64,000 bases of DNA from Sphingomonas sp. (GTDB taxonomy: Bacteria; Pseudomonadota; Alphaproteobacteria; Sphingomonadales; Sphingomonadaceae): the NCBI RefSeq assembly GCF_024508665.1, contig NZ_JANINP010000006.1, positions 248,001-312,000 on the forward strand, in the 5' to 3' direction. The notes under the pieces were generated by a model, which did no database searches, was not told where the DNA came from, and saw nothing but the letters and a program-made list of their open reading frames with translations. The translations under genes were made by a program, and so were the position numbers. Of the stretch, positions 11,148 through 19,248 are shown piece after piece; position 1 is the stretch's first letter; each line of letters begins with the position of its first letter.

Positions 11148-12269
11148 GTGAAGATCGCCGTCCTGCGGGAAACCGCGCCGGGCGAGCGCCGCGTTGCGGC
11201 AACCCCGGAAACGGTCAAGAAGTTCGTCGCGCTCGGTGCCGAGGTCGCGGTCGAACAGGGCGCTGGCCTTTCCGCCAGCTATGACGATGCGGGATACGAA
11301 AGCGCCGGCGCCAAGCTCGCCGCGCGCGCCGCGGTGCTAAAGGGCGCGGATATCGTGCTCGGCATCCAGGGACCCGATCCCGCGGAGCTGAAGGACGCCG
11401 CCAAGGGCGCCTGGATCGTCGCCGGTCTCAATCCGTTCGGCGAACGGGCTCGCGTCGACGCCTATGCCGCGGCCGGGGTCGAGGCGCTGGCAATGGAATT
11501 CATGCCGCGCATCACGCGCGCGCAGTCGATGGACATATTGTCGAGCCAGGCGAACCTCGCCGGCTACAAGGCGGTGCTCGACGCGGCGGCCGAATATGGC
11601 CGCGCGTTTCCGATGATGATGACCGCAGCGGGTACCGTGTCGGCCGCGAAATGCTTCGTCATGGGCGTCGGCGTCGCCGGGCTTCAGGCGATCGCCACGG
11701 CGCGGCGTTTGGGCGCGCAAGTCTCGGCGACCGACGTGCGCTCCGCGACCAAGGAGCAGATCCAGTCGCTCGGCGCCAAACCGATCTTCGTCGAGAATGT
11801 CGCCGGGATCGAGGGCGAAGGCTCGGGCGGCTACGCCACCGAGATGAGCGAGGAATATCAGAAGGCGCAGGCCGAATTGGTCTCCGGCCATATCGCCAAG
11901 CAGGACATCGTCATCACCACCGCGCTGATCCCCGGCCGTCCCGCGCCGCGGCTGATCAGCGACGCCCAGATCGCGACGATGCGGCCGGGCAGCGTGATCG
12001 TCGACCTCGCGGTCGAAAGCGGCGGCAATGTCGAGGGCGCGGTCGCGGGCGAGGTGGTCGAGCGCCACGGCGTGAAGATCGTCGGGCACAAGAACATGGC
12101 CTCGCGGCTGGCGTCGGACGCCTCTGCGCTGTTCGCGCGCAACCTCTATAACTTCCTTTCGACCTTCTGGGACAAGGAAGCCGGCAAGCCGGTACTCGAC
12201 GAGGAGATCGGCGACGCGGTGCGGCTGACGCGGGACGGGCAGGTCGTGAACGCTAGGCTGCTGGGCTAG
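11148..12269 (+). CDS. pntAA: proton-translocating NAD(P) transhydrogenase subunit alpha part 1
   Basis: 373 residues from a GTG start at 11148. It is the soluble NAD(H)-binding domain I, related to alanine dehydrogenase: N-terminal RETAPGERRVAATPETV motif, a Rossmann segment MGVGVAGLQAIATARRLGA, and the RQD-loop region around residues 120-135. With PntAB and PntB it forms the membrane enzyme that reduces NADP+ with NADH using the proton gradient. As in many alphaproteobacteria the alpha subunit is split, so the membrane part is the separate pntAB gene. The stop codon shares one base with the GTG of the next gene. Confidence 0.96.
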   Translation: MKIAVLRETAPGERRVAATPETVKKFVALGAEVAVEQGAGLSASYDDAGYESAGAKLAARAAVLKGADIVLGIQGPDPAELKDAAKGAWIVAGLNPFGERARVDAYAAAGVEALAMEFMPRITRAQSMDILSSQANLAGYKAVLDAAAEYGRAFPMMMTAAGTVSAAKCFVMGVGVAGLQAIATARRLGAQVSATDVRSATKEQIQSLGAKPIFVENVAGIEGEGSGGYATEMSEEYQKAQAELVSGHIAKQDIVITTALIPGRPAPRLISDAQIATMRPGSVIVDLAVESGGNVEGAVAGEVVERHGVKIVGHKNMASRLASDASALFARNLYNFLSTFWDKEAGKPVLDEEIGDAVRLTRDGQVVNARLLG

Positions 12270-12628
12270 TGGGCATCTTCAACGCGACCGCCGTCAATCC
12301 TGCCGAGGTCGCGCAGGCGCATGGGCACGCGCTGTTGGCGGAAGAGACTGTCATTTACGCTTTCAAGACGATCCGTGATTTCATCGTCTTCACCAACTGG
12401 CGGCTTCTGTACGTCAACGTCCAGGGCCTCACCGGGTCGAAGAAATCGTATCTCACGATTCCCTATCGCTCGATAACGTCGTTCGCGATCGAGAGCGCGG
12501 GGACGTTCGATCTCGATGCCGAGATCAAGATTGCTCTGTCCGGCATGCCGCCGATCGAATTCAAGATCGGCCGGAATTCCGATGTTCGCGGGCTGCAAAC
12601 GTTGCTCGCACAGAAGCTTGATAGATAG
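12269..12628 (+). CDS. bacterial PH-domain protein inside the transhydrogenase operon
   Basis: 119 residues from the GTG at 12269, overlapping the pntAA stop by one base. The fold markers of the bacterial PH domain (bPH_1) are visible: a central FIVFTNWRLLYVNVQG strand pair, SYLTIPYRSITSFAIESAG, then DLDAEIKI and a final helix. The family role is poorly defined; some members assemble into rings or act at membranes. Its position between pntAA and pntAB, with almost no spacing on either side, implies co-translation with transhydrogenase subunits. Any function in assembly or regulation of that complex is inference. Confidence 0.85.
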   Translation: MGIFNATAVNPAEVAQAHGHALLAEETVIYAFKTIRDFIVFTNWRLLYVNVQGLTGSKKSYLTIPYRSITSFAIESAGTFDLDAEIKIALSGMPPIEFKIGRNSDVRGLQTLLAQKLDR

Positions 12629-12636
12629 GGAACAGC

Positions 12637-12948
12637 ATGGACTTCATCTCGATCCTGTCGATCTTCGTGCTGGCGGTGTTCGTCGGCTATTATGTCGTGT
12701 GGTCGGTGACGCCGGCGCTGCACACGCCGTTGATGGCGGTGACCAATGCGATCTCGTCCGTGATCATCGTCGGCGCGCTGATCGCGAGCGCCGCGGTGAC
12801 GATCGGCGAAAGCGGGGCGACGTCGAAATGGCTGGGGCTGCTCGCGGTGGTGCTGGCCAGCGTCAACATCTTCGGCGGCTTCGCCGTCACGGCGCGGATG
12901 CTCGCCATGTACAAGAAGAAGGACCGGCCGGCGGCGGGTCACAAATAG
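12637..12948 (+). CDS. pntAB: NAD(P) transhydrogenase subunit alpha part 2
   Basis: 103 residues, mostly membrane-embedded: hydrophobic helices at about 3-22, 28-52 and 58-85, the last followed by a basic YKKKDR tail. This is the small transmembrane domain II part carried on the alpha side, including the HTPLMAVTNAISS signature at about 28-40. It combines with PntB to form the proton channel. The gene follows the PH-domain gene by 8 bases. Confidence 0.95.
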   Translation: MDFISILSIFVLAVFVGYYVVWSVTPALHTPLMAVTNAISSVIIVGALIASAAVTIGESGATSKWLGLLAVVLASVNIFGGFAVTARMLAMYKKKDRPAAGHK

Positions 12949-12949
12949 T

Positions 12950-13032
12950 CGTCACCCCAGCGAAAGCTGGGGTCTCGTGCGGCGTTGCTCCGCGCGAACA
13001 ACAGGGAGATGCCAGCTTTCGCTGGCATGACG
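12950..13032. repeat. bipartite palindromic intergenic element (copy 1)
   Basis: Two hairpins facing each other across about 40 bases: CGTCACCCCAGCGAAAGC at the left and its near reverse complement (GCTTTCGCTGGCATGACG-like) at the right end. It sits between pntAB and pntB, within the operon. Related elements occur at 24917-25024, 54331-54358, 60977-61072 and 62863-62976. Confidence 0.8.
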
Positions 13033-13044
13033 GGGTAGGATAGA

Positions 13045-14520
13045 ATGGAAGAAGCGGTCGCGATCAATCCCTGGGCGGCACTGGCCTATCTCGTCGCCGG
13101 GGTGTGCTTCATCCTCGCGCTGCGCGGGCTGTCGAGCCCGACCTCGAGCCAGCGCGGCAACCGCTTCGGTATGATCGGCATGACGATCGCCGTGGTGACG
13201 ACACTCATTACGCATGTGCCGGGACACGGCGACAGCTTCGGCTTGGTGGCCGAGGATACTGCCAGCTTTGTCTTTCATCTCGACACCGTCACATTGATTG
13301 AAATCCTTGCCGCGATCGGCATCGGCGCCGCGATCGGTGTCGTCACCGCACGACGGATCGCGATGACTGCGATGCCGCAGCTTGTTGCCGCGTTCCATTC
13401 ACTGGTGGGTCTCGCCGCAGTGCTTGTGGCGGCAGCGGCGTTCCTCAATCCCGAAGCGTTCGGTATCGCCGCGGCAGGAGAGATCTTCACCCAGAGCCGC
13501 ATCGAGATGGGCCTCGGCGTCGCGATCGGCGCGATCACCTTCTCCGGCTCGGTGATCGCGTTCCTCAAATTGAACGGCAATATGGGCGGCAAGCCGATCC
13601 TGTTGCCCGCGCGCCACGTCATCAACCTCGCGGTGCTCGCCGGCATTATCGGGCTGGTCGGCTATTTCACCCAGGACCAGGCGCCCTGGATTTTCTGGAC
13701 GATCACCATCCTGTCGTTCGCGATCGGCTTCCTGCTGATCATCCCGATCGGCGGCGCCGACATGCCGGTCGTGGTGTCGATGCTCAACAGCTATTCGGGC
13801 TGGGCGGCGGCGGCGATGGGCTTCACGCTGCACAACACCGCGATGATCATCACCGGCGCGCTGGTCGGCTCCTCAGGTGCGATCCTGTCCTACATCATGT
13901 GCCGCGCGATGAACCGCAGCTTCATCAGCGTCATTGCCGGCGGTTTCGGTGGCGACGCCGGCGGTGGCGGCGGCGAGGTCAAGGAACAGCGGCCGTGGAA
14001 GCGCGGCTCGGCCGAAGACGCGGCGTTCCTGATGAGCCAGGCCGATCAGGTGATCATCGTCCCCGGCTACGGCATGGCGGTCAGCCAGGCGCAGCACGTC
14101 CTGCGCGAAATGGCCGACAAGCTGAAGGAAGAGGGCGTCAAGGTGAAGTACGCGATCCACCCGGTCGCGGGGCGCATGCCCGGGCACATGAACGTGCTGC
14201 TCGCCGAAGCCAACGTTCCCTATGACGAGGTGTTCGAGCTCGAGGACATCAATAGCGAGTTCGCCCAGACCGACGTCGCGTTCATCATCGGCGCTAACGA
14301 CGTGGTCAATCCGGCGGCCAAGACCGACAAGTCCTCGCCGATCTACGGCATGCCGGTATTCGACGTGAACAAGGCGAAGACCGTCCTCTTCATCAAGCGC
14401 TCGATGGGGGGCGTCGGTTATGCCGGCGTCGACAACGACGTCTTCTATCAGGACAATACGATGATGCTCCTCGCCGACGCCAAGAAGATGGTCGAGGAGA
14501 TCGTGAAGGCGCTGGGCTGA
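13045..14520 (+). CDS. pntB: NAD(P) transhydrogenase subunit beta
   Basis: 491 residues. About nine hydrophobic helices fill residues 1-270 (domain II), then a linker leads to the soluble NADP(H)-binding domain III. Domain III carries the GYGMAVSQAQHVLREMADKL Rossmann segment, the YAIHPVAGRMPGHMNVLLAEA motif and the IGANDVVNPAA loop that binds NADP(H). Length and order are standard. It lies 96 bases after pntAB, separated by a palindromic element that may tune relative expression. Confidence 0.97.
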   Translation: MEEAVAINPWAALAYLVAGVCFILALRGLSSPTSSQRGNRFGMIGMTIAVVTTLITHVPGHGDSFGLVAEDTASFVFHLDTVTLIEILAAIGIGAAIGVVTARRIAMTAMPQLVAAFHSLVGLAAVLVAAAAFLNPEAFGIAAAGEIFTQSRIEMGLGVAIGAITFSGSVIAFLKLNGNMGGKPILLPARHVINLAVLAGIIGLVGYFTQDQAPWIFWTITILSFAIGFLLIIPIGGADMPVVVSMLNSYSGWAAAAMGFTLHNTAMIITGALVGSSGAILSYIMCRAMNRSFISVIAGGFGGDAGGGGGEVKEQRPWKRGSAEDAAFLMSQADQVIIVPGYGMAVSQAQHVLREMADKLKEEGVKVKYAIHPVAGRMPGHMNVLLAEANVPYDEVFELEDINSEFAQTDVAFIIGANDVVNPAAKTDKSSPIYGMPVFDVNKAKTVLFIKRSMGGVGYAGVDNDVFYQDNTMMLLADAKKMVEEIVKALG

Positions 14521-14522
14521 AT

Positions 14523-15332
14523 ATGGTGGACGGTGCGATGCCGATGGCGCGGCCCGGAGCGCTCGTGATCGGCCGGACCGGCGCGCGCGTTCATCTCGCC
14601 GCCGCGGCAGTCCGAGCTGGCGCCGATGTCGTTGCCGAGTCCGACTGGTCGGATGCTGGATCGTCCGGCGCGACGGGCGTGCAACTCGTCATCGCCGCGC
14701 TCGAAGACCTCTCGGGCGACTCGCTGAACGACGCGGTCGACCGGCTCGGCCATGTTCCGGAAACCGAATTCGGCCTGATCGTCACGCTGACCGAAAGCCA
14801 GATCGACGCGGTCGCCGCGCCGTTGCTCGCCAGGCGGATAACCTTGCTATGCGATCCGCAAGCGGCCGATCTCGCCGCGGCGATCGCGCAGGTTCTGGTA
14901 GCGCCGGTCGAACCGACGGCGCGCGTGCTTCCGGCGAATGTTGCCGATCAGCGCAGCGACTATGGCTTGCCTGCCGAGCCGGTACAGGTCGCGGCGGCCG
15001 ATGTCCGCAAGGCGATCCGCGCGCGGCGGCTGCGCAGCCGGCCCTTTCCGGAGGTGCTGTTCGAGGATCCGGCCTGGGACATGCTGCTCGACCTCTATGC
15101 CGCGCATCTCGAACGCGCCCAGGTGTCGGTGTCGAGCCTGTGCATCGCCTCGGCAGTGGCGCCGAGCACCGCGTTGCGCTGGATCGGACGGATGACCGAA
15201 GACGGCTTGTTCGTCCGCGAACCGGACCCGTTCGATCGCCGTCGAGCCTTCATGGCGCTGAGCGAAACGGCGCTCGACCGCATGAACCGCTATTTCGCAA
15301 CATTGGCGCAGAACGGTCTGGCGATCGCCTGA
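14523..15332 (+). CDS. MarR-like winged-helix protein
   Basis: 269 residues beginning 2 bases after pntB. Residues 1-130 look like a divergent alpha/beta domain (GRTGARVHLAAAAVRAGADVV; GLIVTLTESQIDAVAAPLL) of no recognised family. The C-terminal 100 residues are a winged helix of MarR type: VSVSSLCIASAVAPSTALRWIGRMTEDGLFVREPDPFDRRRAFMAL, where the helix-turn-helix is followed by a wing ending in DRR. It is probably a transcription factor and could regulate the transhydrogenase operon it terminates. Ligand and targets are unknown. Confidence 0.72.
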   Translation: MVDGAMPMARPGALVIGRTGARVHLAAAAVRAGADVVAESDWSDAGSSGATGVQLVIAALEDLSGDSLNDAVDRLGHVPETEFGLIVTLTESQIDAVAAPLLARRITLLCDPQAADLAAAIAQVLVAPVEPTARVLPANVADQRSDYGLPAEPVQVAAADVRKAIRARRLRSRPFPEVLFEDPAWDMLLDLYAAHLERAQVSVSSLCIASAVAPSTALRWIGRMTEDGLFVREPDPFDRRRAFMALSETALDRMNRYFATLAQNGLAIA

Positions 15333-15376
15333 CCCCTTGCGTCCGGCGGCGCATCGGGCCACAGGGCAATCCGTAC

Positions 15377-15452
15377 GGGCGGTTAGCTCAGTTGGTAGAG
15401 CATCTCGTTTACACCGAGAGGGTCGGCGGTTCGAGACCGTCACCGCCCACCA
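15377..15452 (+). tRNA. tRNA-Val (anticodon UAC)
   Basis: A 76-base cloverleaf with encoded CCA. Acceptor arms GGGCGGT/ACCGCCC pair fully, the D-arm is TAGCTCAGTTGGTAGAGC, the anticodon stem TCTCG/CGAGA encloses loop TTTACAC with anticodon TAC, and the T-arm contains GGTTCGAG. It stands alone between the MarR-like gene and the fucosidase gene. A GC-rich hairpin follows at 15506-15533 (GACGTC ends). Confidence 0.96.
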
Positions 15453-15604
15453 TTCCTTATTCAGAGCACAGGACGCGGGGCTCCGTTGACGGAGCGTAGC
15501 GAGTCGACGTCGAGGGCGGGTTGCCCTGACGTCAATATGGTCTTTTGCTACAAAACCTGGCGCCCGCCGAAAGGTCGATCGCGAGCGTCTGGATTTTCGT
15601 TCGT

Positions 15605-15631
15605 GCATATGTAACTCTAGTTTTCATATGC
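15605..15631. promoter_or_regulatory. inverted repeat upstream of the fucosidase gene
   Basis: GCATATG at 15605-15611 and CATATGC at 15625-15631 are perfect reverse complements separated by 13 bases, 44 bp before the fucosidase start. The spacing and AT-rich character fit an operator for a dimeric regulator of the carbohydrate gene, but no cognate regulator is adjacent. Confidence 0.35.
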
Positions 15632-15674
15632 GAGAAGCATCTTAGGGTGTTGCAGGGCCCGTGGAGAGCGACCA

Positions 15675-17321
15675 ATGCTGACGAGACGTGACGCCTTGTT
15701 GACCGCAGGAGCAGTAGCTTTGGCGGGTAAGGCCAGTCTCGCGCAGGGTACCGGAAGCGCGCCGTTCGCGGCGGACTGGCAATCGCTGGCGGCCGGCTAT
15801 CGCCATCCCGAATGGTTTCGCGATGCCAAGCTCGGCATCTGGGCGCATTGGGGGCCGCAATGCCAGGCCGAGTTCGGCGACTGGTATGCGCGGCTGCTGT
15901 ATATGCAGGGGCGCCAGCCCTGGGAGACGGGCAAGACGGCATATGAAGATCATCTCCAACGCTACGGTCATCCCAGCCGAACCGGCTTCATCGACATTAT
16001 CGGCGACTGGAAGGCCGAGAATTGGCAGCCGGATTACCTCGTCAAGAAATATGCGGCGGCGGGCGCGCGCTACTTCGTCGGCATGGGGTGCCATCACGAC
16101 AATCTCGACCTGTTCGCCAGCAAGCACCACGAATGGAACAGCGCGCGAGTCGGGCCGCAAAAAGACATATTGGCGGGCTGGGAAAACGCCGCGCGCGATG
16201 CCGGCTTGCGTTTCGGGGTGTCGAACCATTCGGGCCATGCCTGGCATTGGTATCAGCCGGCTTACGGCTATGACGCGGAAGGGCCGATGCGCGGTCGGCG
16301 TTACGATGCCTTTTGGCTCCGCAAGCAGCATGGCGCGGGCAAATATTGGCAAGGCCTCGACCCTCAGGAGCTCTATACCGGCCCTTATTATGTGGCGCCC
16401 GATGGCATCCAATCCGCCAGGGAAATGTCGGAATGGCACGACAAGCGCGACGGCCAGTGGATCGAGGGTGTGCCTTCGGGCAACATCCGCTTCGTCGAGA
16501 AGTGGCTGAGGCGCCAGAAGCAGGTCGTCGAGGACTACAAGCCCGACCTCATGTTCATGGACCATGCCGGTGTGCCGTTCGGCAAATATGGGCTGGAAGC
16601 GGTCGCCCATTATTACAACCAGGCGGTCGAATGGCACGGATCGCCCGACGTAATCATGACCGGCGGCGTGCTCGACCCGTTCGCGCAGCGGGCCATCACC
16701 TGGAATGTCGAGCGCGGCGTGCTCGACGATATTCACGATACGCCCTGGCAGACCTGCACCTGTCTCGGGGCGTGGCATTACTCGCGGCCGCTCTATGAGA
16801 ATAACGGCTATAAGAGCGCGAAACAGGTCGTGCAGATCCTGGCCGATGTCGTGTCGAAGAACGGCACTCTGCTGTTCAACGTGCCGGTGCGCGGCGACGG
16901 CACGATCGACGAGAAGGAAGAGGCGATCGTCGATCAGTTCACGGACTGGACGCGGCGCAATGGCGAGGCGATCTTCGCCACGCGTCCCTGGCGCAAATAT
17001 GGCGAAGGCCCGACCAAGCCGCCCCCCGCCGGCGCGTTCGGCGAGGACAAGCAGAAGCCGTTCACCGGGGAGGACGTCCGCTTCACCAAGAAGGGCGAGA
17101 CGCTCTACGCGATCTTCCTCGACTGGCCGACGAGCGAAAGCGCGATCGCCTCGTTGGGTAAGACCGCTCTGCGCGATGCGATGATCGAGCGCGTCGACCT
17201 TATCGGCGGCCCCGAATTACGCTTTCGCCGCGACGCCGACGCGCTGCGGCTGACGCTGCCGACGGCGCAGGATGGCGCGTTCGTGCCGGCGCTGCGTATC
17301 AGGGGTAGGGGACTGGTCTAG
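15675..17321 (+). CDS. alpha-L-fucosidase, glycoside hydrolase family 29
   Basis: 548 residues with a Tat-like N-terminal export signal (MLTRRDALLTAGAVALAGKASLA) and a likely periplasmic location. The GH29 catalytic barrel starts with the family motif KLGIWAHWGPQ. It continues with HHDNLDLF and HEWN segments and the presumed nucleophile Asp in YKPDLMFMDHAG, equivalent to the PDLxWxD motif. It should hydrolyse terminal alpha-linked fucose from glycans. There is no permease, TonB receptor or other sugar gene beside it, so it is a solitary enzyme here. The start is supported by a purine-rich GGAGAG eleven to sixteen bases upstream. Confidence 0.9.
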   Translation: MLTRRDALLTAGAVALAGKASLAQGTGSAPFAADWQSLAAGYRHPEWFRDAKLGIWAHWGPQCQAEFGDWYARLLYMQGRQPWETGKTAYEDHLQRYGHPSRTGFIDIIGDWKAENWQPDYLVKKYAAAGARYFVGMGCHHDNLDLFASKHHEWNSARVGPQKDILAGWENAARDAGLRFGVSNHSGHAWHWYQPAYGYDAEGPMRGRRYDAFWLRKQHGAGKYWQGLDPQELYTGPYYVAPDGIQSAREMSEWHDKRDGQWIEGVPSGNIRFVEKWLRRQKQVVEDYKPDLMFMDHAGVPFGKYGLEAVAHYYNQAVEWHGSPDVIMTGGVLDPFAQRAITWNVERGVLDDIHDTPWQTCTCLGAWHYSRPLYENNGYKSAKQVVQILADVVSKNGTLLFNVPVRGDGTIDEKEEAIVDQFTDWTRRNGEAIFATRPWRKYGEGPTKPPPAGAFGEDKQKPFTGEDVRFTKKGETLYAIFLDWPTSESAIASLGKTALRDAMIERVDLIGGPELRFRRDADALRLTLPTAQDGAFVPALRIRGRGLV

Positions 17322-17334
17322 CGCGGTCTCGTGT

Positions 17335-17898
17335 TCACAAGGCGCGCACCAGCGTCCGCGCTTCCGCGATCCAGGCAGGATCGCTGACCACTTGCTGACG
17401 TTGGCCGGAGCCGAGCGGGAGCAACTGCAACCGGTCGCCCTCGCGCCCGATCAGCCGGCCGAACAGGAACCGTCCGCCGGGGCGTGGTACCAGCACGTCG
17501 CGGTTGAGCGCGCGGCCGAACGCTTCGGGCGCCAGCCGCGTACACCAGATCGTGTCGCCCGTGCGATAATCGCCGATCCCCGCGCTGACCGATATCGCCA
17601 CCGCGCCGGCTTCGGGGCGCGGCGGCGGGATCAGGCTTTCCCGTACGGGCGCGAACACGCCCTCGGCACCCAACACGGCCGCAACCGGCAATTCCGCCTG
17701 GTCGGGCAAGCGCACCAGGTCCGCCGCTTCGACGCCGAGCGCAGCGGCGATGCGATTGAGCCATTTGACCGAAACGGTGCGCATGCCCGTCTCCAGCCGG
17801 CCGATCGTCTGCGCGGTGGTCGGCGGCACGCAGCGCCGCGCGACATCGTCGAGCGTCATTCCCTTGGCACGGCGCACTTCGCGGATCGCGGTGATCAT
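17335..17898 (-). CDS. XRE-family regulator with S24-like C-terminal domain
   Basis: 187 residues from the ATG at 17898; the open frame upstream is shadow sequence. An N-terminal helix-turn-helix (about 1-60: MITAIREVRRAKGMTLDDVARR, then TIGRLETGMRTVSVKWLNRIAAALGV) is followed by a beta-rich domain. That domain (about 100-187: GDYRTGDTIWCTRL, VLVPRPGGRFLFGRLIGREGDRLQLLPLG) resembles the LexA/CI S24 fold, but I cannot see the Ser-Lys dyad, so self-cleavage is unlikely. It is divergent from the ArsR operon. A perfect AACCA-GAT-TGGTT palindrome lies 19 bases before its start and may be its or the ArsR operator. Confidence 0.8.
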   Translation of the reverse strand: MITAIREVRRAKGMTLDDVARRCVPPTTAQTIGRLETGMRTVSVKWLNRIAAALGVEAADLVRLPDQAELPVAAVLGAEGVFAPVRESLIPPPRPEAGAVAISVSAGIGDYRTGDTIWCTRLAPEAFGRALNRDVLVPRPGGRFLFGRLIGREGDRLQLLPLGSGQRQQVVSDPAWIAEARTLVRAL

Positions 17899-17916
17899 AT
17901 CGCCCTCCAGCCAGCC

Positions 17917-17929
17917 AACCAGATTGGTT
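17917..17929. promoter_or_regulatory. AACCA-N3-TGGTT palindrome before the XRE gene
   Basis: Perfect 5-base arms with a 3-base spacer. The arms match the palindromes at 18033-18044 and 18072-18083 in the neighbouring divergent operon, so one regulator may bind all three sites and coordinate both transcription units. Confidence 0.4.
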
Positions 17930-18031
17930 CGTGACCTTCGGGCAGAAGGGGCGTTCTTGGCAAGTTCAAAATGGACAGGTTGGTTCGCCCGCTCTCCCGT
18001 TCGGGGCAGAGGGCCTTGATGAGAAAACATT

Positions 18032-18085
18032 AAACCATTCGGTTGACAGTAGCCGCCGGCTGCGAATATAAAACCATATGGTTGA
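18032..18085 (+). promoter_or_regulatory. promoter and twin operators of the ArsR operon
   Basis: A canonical -35 TTGACA at 18043-18048 and a -10 TATAAA at 18067-18072, spaced 18 bases. The predicted transcription start falls at about the ATG at 18078, so the mRNA may be leaderless. Two near-identical 15-base copies of an AAACCAT-GGTTGA repeat lie 39 bases apart at 18032-18046 and 18071-18085. Each contains an AACC..GGTT palindrome. One overlaps the -35 box and the other spans the start codon, as expected for autorepression by the ArsR-type product. Confidence 0.65.
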
Positions 18086-18407
18086 ACGACTCGATCTCAC
18101 TTTCGCGGCTTTGGCCGATCCCACGCGCCGCGCGATGCTCGCCAGCCTCGCGCTGGGCGAGCAATCGGTTGGCGAACTTGCCGCTCCGCATGCGATGAGC
18201 TTTGCCGGGGCCGCCAAGCATGTCGGCGTGCTCGAACGCGCCGGGCTGGTCGAACGCCGCAAGGCCGGCCGCCAGCAGCTCTGCCGGTTGAAGGCGGAGC
18301 GGCTGCGCGAAGCCGACCAATGGCTGCGGCAGTGGGAACGTTTCTGGATGTCGACGCTCGATCGGCTGGAGGCGATCATCATCGAGGATCAGGAGAAACG
18401 GACATGA
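18078..18407 (+). CDS. ArsR-family winged-helix repressor
   Basis: 109 residues with an ArsR/SmtB winged helix: FAALADPTRRAMLASLALGEQSVGELAAPHAMSFAGAAKHVGVLERAGLVERRKAGRQQLCRLKAE. No metal-binding ELCVCDL-type cysteine motif is present. It belongs to the subgroup that accompanies SRPBCC genes and responds to unknown ligands. It is first gene of a four-gene operon with 4-base overlaps. Strong palindromic sites over its promoter and start codon suggest it represses itself. Confidence 0.9.
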   Translation: MVERLDLTFAALADPTRRAMLASLALGEQSVGELAAPHAMSFAGAAKHVGVLERAGLVERRKAGRQQLCRLKAERLREADQWLRQWERFWMSTLDRLEAIIIEDQEKRT

Positions 18408-18796
18408 CCGATGCCACGCCTTTCCTGATGTTCGAGGGACGCGCCGAGGAAGCGCTCGACTTTTACGTCGCTACAATTCCGGACAGCAGGACCGAGCATA
18501 TCGACCGCTACGGCGCCGGCGAGCCGGGGCCGGAAGGATCGGTGCGGCTGGCGCGGGCGGTGGTGGCCGGACTCCCGATCCTGGCCAGCGACAGCTTCGT
18601 CCGCCACGGGTTCACCTTCACGCCGTCGATCTCGTTCATGCTCGGCTGCAAGGACGAGGATGAACTCGACAGTCTGGCCGCTGCATTGGCCGAGGGTGGC
18701 GGCGTGTTGATGGCGCCGGGCAATTACGGGTTCAGCCGGAAATTCGCCTGGGTGAACGATCGGTTCGGCGTCTCCTGGCAAGTGAATCTGCCATGA
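18404..18796 (+). CDS. VOC-superfamily (PhnB/glyoxalase-like) protein
   Basis: 130 residues from the ATG at 18404, overlapping the ArsR gene stop by 4 bases. The sequence has the PhnB-type beta-alpha-beta-beta-beta pattern: FLMFEGRAEEALDFYVATIPDS at the start and a C-terminal APGNYGFSRKFAWVNDRFGVSWQVNLP, as in the 3-demethylubiquinone-methyltransferase-like VOC domain (PF06983). Role unknown: these proteins often sit with ArsR and SRPBCC genes in putative small-molecule sensing or detoxification operons. Confidence 0.85.
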   Translation: MTDATPFLMFEGRAEEALDFYVATIPDSRTEHIDRYGAGEPGPEGSVRLARAVVAGLPILASDSFVRHGFTFTPSISFMLGCKDEDELDSLAAALAEGGGVLMAPGNYGFSRKFAWVNDRFGVSWQVNLP

Positions 18797-19248
18797 CCGA
18801 TCCCATCATCCTCACCGTCAGCCGCGATATCGCGGCGCCGCCCGAGCAAGTGTTCGATGCCTGGCTCGACCCCGCGGTCGCGCGGCGTTTCCTGTTCGCG
18901 ACGCCGGATGGCGAGATGCTGACGTGCGAGATCGATGCGCGGATCGGCGGGCGTGGGCTGATCGTCGAGCGGCGGCCGTCGGGCGATGCGCGCCACCGTC
19001 TGCTGTTCGAGGAAATCGACCGTCCGCGCCGCCTGGTCTTCCTGTTCGCCGCCGATCCGGCGGAGGAAGGGCAATGGACGCGCGTGACGATCGAGATCGC
19101 GGCGACCGCAGCCGGTGCTCGACTGATACTTACTCATGAAATGGACCCGGCCTGGGCGGCGTATGAAGACCAGACGCGCCACGGCTGGACGATGATCCTC
19201 GACACGCTTTCCGACACGATCGGATCCGACACGATTGGAGACAAATGA
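18793..19248 (+). CDS. SRPBCC (AHSA1-like) domain protein, first copy
   Basis: 151 residues in the START/AHSA1 helix-grip fold: RDIAAPPEQVFDAWLDPAVARRFLFATPDGEM at the N-terminus, a central GGRGLIVERRPSG turn and a C-terminal helix HGWTMILDTLSDTI. The fold makes a deep hydrophobic pocket for lipophilic ligands. It overlaps both neighbours by 4 bases, so the operon is tightly coupled. It is clearly paralogous in architecture to the next gene. Confidence 0.87.
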   Translation: MTDPIILTVSRDIAAPPEQVFDAWLDPAVARRFLFATPDGEMLTCEIDARIGGRGLIVERRPSGDARHRLLFEEIDRPRRLVFLFAADPAEEGQWTRVTIEIAATAAGARLILTHEMDPAWAAYEDQTRHGWTMILDTLSDTIGSDTIGDK

